Shown here: positions 25,157 to 27,161 of the stretch, piece by piece
How positions within the stretch are numbered: the first letter of the stretch is position 1
Layout of the letters: each line of letters starts with the position of its first letter
Source of the DNA: Lachnospiraceae bacterium
GTDB lineage: Bacteria > Bacillota_A > Clostridia > Lachnospirales > Lachnospiraceae
DNA length: 27,161 nt
Direction: 5' to 3'
Assembly: GCA_017391465.1 (NCBI GenBank)
Contig: JAFOYH010000028.1
Location: forward strand, 1-27,161
Made by a program: the position numbers and the translations under genes
Notes under the pieces: model-generated
Told to the model about the DNA's origin: nothing
Databases searched by the model: none
The model's input: only the letters and a program-made list of their open reading frames with translations

Positions 25157-26401
25157 TTGAAAGACAAACAGATTATAGGATGTGTACATACATGTGATGA
25201 TGTTACGGCTGAAGCCATGATTCAGATGGAACATTTGGGAATGGATGCTATATATTTAATTGATGATGCACAACCTTCAGACGAAGAAAAAATCATTAAA
25301 TTAATTAAAGCAGTGAATGCAAAAGCAGATATTCCAATTATGGTTAAACGTAATTTTAAGCGTCTGGAAGATGTAAAAAAAATCATTTATGCAGGGAATA
25401 CACGTGTTGTTATGGATGCTGTTTTAGATGATGATTATCAACTTATGAAAGAAGCTGTTGAACGATTTGGCAAAGCCAATGTTCTTGCCTGGATTCCAAT
25501 GATTCAGATTATTACAGAGAATCTTTTACAAAACATTAAAGAATGTGGGGTATCAGCTTGCGTTGTGGATTCATTGAATTCAATGGATATTTTTGATGAA
25601 CAGAAGATGGAAGCTTATGTTTGTCTTAGAGATTCTCAATTGGATTGCGTTCAATCTGTTTTGGATATGTCTGCAGTCTCTGGTGTTATTGCCAAAAAGT
25701 ATTCAAGCATGGAGATGGATTTGATGAATTTGAAACATAATTTGAAATCCAGCGGTATTTCCATGAATTGTTTTGAAAGCAAGATGCCGTTCGACGAGTT
25801 TAAATTAAATAATGATGGTTTGATTCCTGTTGTTGTTCAGGATTATAAGACTGGAAAAGTATTAATGCTTGCCTATATGAATAAAGAATCTTATGAAGAA
25901 ACGATTCGAAGTGGACGAATGACCTATTGGAGCAGAAGCCGCCAGGAATTATGGAAAAAAGGAGATACTTCCGGACACTATCAGTATGTAAAATCATTGG
26001 ATATTGATTGTGATAAAGATACAATCCTCGCAAAAGTGGCTCAGATTGGTGCGGCTTGTCATACAGGCAATGAAAGTTGTTTCTTTACAAATCTTGTTTC
26101 AAAAAACTACGAGGACGTGAATCCGATGACTATTTTTGATCAGGTCATGGAAACAATCTTAGAACGTAAGGAACATCCAAAAGAAGGTTCTTACACAAAC
26201 TATTTATTTGATAAAGGAATCGATAAGATTCTTAAAAAAGTCGGGGAAGAAGCAACAGAGATTGTGATCGCAGCTAAAAATCCAGACAGTGATGAACTTA
26301 AATATGAAATTTGTGATTTTCTTTATCATATGATGGTTTTAATGGCTGAACGTGATGTAAACTGGAAAGAAATTACAAAAGAACTGGCAAGTCGTCATTA
26401 A
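25157..26401 (+). CDS. hisIE: HisF/HisA-like pseudo-barrel fused to HisI and HisE
   Basis: One intact 414-residue frame. Residues 224-310 are a HisI cyclohydrolase ([19 protein letters not shown]; metal ligands in DIDCDKD 282-288, Cys301, Cys308) and 325-414 a HisE pyrophosphohydrolase ([26 protein letters not shown]), giving steps 2 and 3 of histidine synthesis. Residues 1 to about 205 form an extra domain aligning with His[10 protein letters not shown] at 2-10, [11 protein letters not shown] at 27-37, [11 protein letters not shown] at 70-80 and the C-terminal [13 protein letters not shown]. Yet the catalytic HisF Asp11 is His11, the Asp130 position is Pro114 and the phosphate loop VGGGI is VKRNF (63-67), so it should be inactive as HisA or HisF. 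The start is TTG at 25157, 6 bases after GAGGTG; GTG at 25148 is part of that ribosome site. It is the last his gene in the operon. Confidence 0.9.
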   Translation: MKDKQIIGCVHTCDDVTAEAMIQMEHLGMDAIYLIDDAQPSDEEKIIKLIKAVNAKADIPIMVKRNFKRLEDVKKIIYAGNTRVVMDAVLDDDYQLMKEAVERFGKANVLAWIPMIQIITENLLQNIKECGVSACVVDSLNSMDIFDEQKMEAYVCLRDSQLDCVQSVLDMSAVSGVIAKKYSSMEMDLMNLKHNLKSSGISMNCFESKMPFDEFKLNNDGLIPVVVQDYKTGKVLMLAYMNKESYEETIRSGRMTYWSRSRQELWKKGDTSGHYQYVKSLDIDCDKDTILAKVAQIGAACHTGNESCFFTNLVSKNYEDVNPMTIFDQVMETILERKEHPKEGSYTNYLFDKGIDKILKKVGEEATEIVIAAKNPDSDELKYEICDFLYHMMVLMAERDVNWKEITKELASRH

Positions 26402-26415
26402 ATACATGAAAACTA

Positions 26416-26444
26416 TTTACAAAGATTCGAATTAATTTTATAAT
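26416..26444 (+). promoter_or_regulatory. Sigma-A promoter of alaS
   Basis: TTTACA at 26416-26421 and TATAAT at 26439-26444, spacer 17 bp. The predicted start (about 26451) falls inside the 5' arm of the terminator hairpin that ends the his operon. Confidence 0.8.
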
Positions 26445-26494
26445 AGAAAACTGGCAGAGTTTATCAGTAAATAAATGATGTCGGTTTTCTTTTT
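26445..26494 (+). terminator. Terminator hairpin of the his operon, overlapping the alaS 5' end
   Basis: A 12-bp stem (26445-26456 with 26479-26490, two G-T pairs) with a 22-base loop that can fold further (TTTAT 26460-26464 with ATAAA 26471-26475), followed by T-rich TTTT at 26491-26494. For RNA coming from hisIE it reads as a terminator. RNA starting at the alaS promoter would contain only the inner half of the 5' arm, so the stem would be about 6 bp and termination weaker. Confidence 0.7.
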
Positions 26495-26540
26495 CGTTAA
26501 AGAATTATAAATTTGAATGATATACAGGAGGCTGAAAACA

Positions 26541-27161
26541 GTGAGAAAACAGTATGGTGTGAATGAGTTAAGAAGTATGTTCCTTAATTTCATGGAAAGC
26601 AAAGGTCATTTAAAAATGAACAGCTTTTCTTTAATTCCTCATAATGACAACAGTTTATTATTAATCAATTCCGGTATGGCTCCACTTAAGCCATATTTTA
26701 CACGTCAGGAGATTCCACCTCGCTACCGTGTAACAACATGTCAGAAATGTATCCGTACAGGTGATATTGAAAATGTTGGCAAAACAGACCGTCATGGTAC
26801 ATTCTTTGAAATGTTAGGTAATTTCTCATTTGGTGATTATTTCAAACGTGAAGCGATTGCATGGTCCTGGGAATTTTTGACAGAAGTTGTTGGTCTTGAA
26901 GAAGATCGCTTATATCCATCCGTGTATGTTGATGATGATGAAGCATTTGATATCTGGAATAAAGAGATGGGAATTGCTCCGGAAAGAATTTTCCGTTTTG
27001 GAAAAGAAGATAACTTCTGGGAACATGGTGCAGGTCCTTGTGGTCCTTGTTCTGAGATTTATTATGACCGTGGAGAAAAATATGGTTGTGGTGAACCTGG
27101 ATGTACAGTTGGATGCGATTGTGACAGATACATGGAAGTATGGAATAATGTATTTACCCAG
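26541..27161 (+). CDS. alaS: Alanyl-tRNA synthetase, N-terminal part (cut by window end)
   Basis: The first 207 codons of AlaS, open to the window end. GTG at 26541 is the start, 9 bases after AGGAGG at 26526-26531. The class II catalytic core is clear: [15 protein letters not shown] near 10-24, the motif [15 protein letters not shown] near 38-52, [18 protein letters not shown] near 62-79, then [18 protein letters not shown] and [24 protein letters not shown], all hallmark AlaS sequences. The cysteine-rich [14 protein letters not shown] near 188-201 is a usual AlaS insertion region. It charges tRNA-Ala in the cytoplasm. No T-box leader precedes it; the leader is only about 90 bases. The editing and C-terminal domains are outside the window. 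Confidence 0.97.
   Translation, partial: MRKQYGVNELRSMFLNFMESKGHLKMNSFSLIPHNDNSLLLINSGMAPLKPYFTRQEIPPRYRVTTCQKCIRTGDIENVGKTDRHGTFFEMLGNFSFGDYFKREAIAWSWEFLTEVVGLEEDRLYPSVYVDDDEAFDIWNKEMGIAPERIFRFGKEDNFWEHGAGPCGPCSEIYYDRGEKYGCGEPGCTVGCDCDRYMEVWNNVFTQ

Noticed and set aside
25157..25800. Reading the N-terminal barrel as a separate truncated hisA or hisF gene with a frameshift
   Set aside because: The frame is continuous through residue 414 and there is no stop, ribosome site or start between the barrel and the HisI domain.
26445..26540. T-box riboswitch upstream of alaS
   Set aside because: The leader is too short, with no specifier loop, no T-box AGGGTGG sequence and no antiterminator alternative.
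1..27161. Mobile elements, prophage, CRISPR arrays, toxin-antitoxin or anti-phage systems
   Set aside because: No transposase or integrase signatures, no regularly spaced repeats and no defence-type domains were seen; gene content and codon use are uniform.

Overview
The window comes from a low-GC, endospore-forming Firmicute, most likely a Clostridia/Lachnospiraceae member. The grounds are AT-rich codon use, strong AGGAGG-type ribosome sites, frequent TTG and GTG starts, near-consensus sigma-A promoters with 16-17 bp spacers, a spoIVA gene, a RecU resolvase, the HisZ plus short HisG arrangement and an EFR1-type flavodoxin-ferredoxin. Every gene I can support lies on the + strand. No IS element, prophage, CRISPR array or atypical island is visible; this is mostly core chromosome.

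Layout: (1) 1-90, the 3' end of a tRNA-Leu(CAA) and its terminator. (2) 110-1868, two single-gene units: an EFR1-family flavodoxin/ferredoxin and a PAP2 membrane phosphatase. (3) 1974-5119, a two-gene envelope acylation unit: an AlgI/DltB-like MBOAT acyltransferase and a DHHW (AlgJ/AlgX-like) protein, behind a 286-bp regulatory-looking intergenic region. (4) 5177-8406, polA and coaE. (5) 8429-11415, walJ/yycJ, the UPF0237 (ACT) and UPF0210 pair, and a stand-alone A24 prepilin peptidase. (6) 11449-13013, spoIVA, whose ribosome site lies inside the terminator hairpin of the preceding unit. (7) 13057-21270, a long tight run rich in nucleic-acid enzymes: rnhA, an RsmF-like m5C methyltransferase, an RsuA-type pseudouridine synthase, a HAD phosphatase, YgiQ radical SAM, an unknown membrane protein, an RluA-type pseudouridine synthase, a short QueG-like reductase and recU. 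(8) 21267-26401, a histidine operon hisZ-hisG-hisD-hisB-hisIE. (9) 26416-27161, the promoter and 5' part of alaS, cut by the window end.

The strongest candidate for something under-described is the last gene of the his operon. It is one continuous 414-codon frame joining an N-terminal HisF/HisA-like barrel to ordinary HisI and HisE domains. The barrel aligns with HisF from its first residue, yet both catalytic aspartates (HisF D11 and D130) are His and Pro, and the phosphate-binding glycine loop is gone, so it looks like a built-in pseudoenzyme. True hisA, hisF, hisH and hisC are absent from this operon. Other points worth a look are the double lock (terminator plus buried ribosome site) in front of spoIVA, the hairpins placed at the predicted +1 of two transcripts, the RNA-modification operon that includes YgiQ and an unknown membrane protein, and the unplaced acylation pair.
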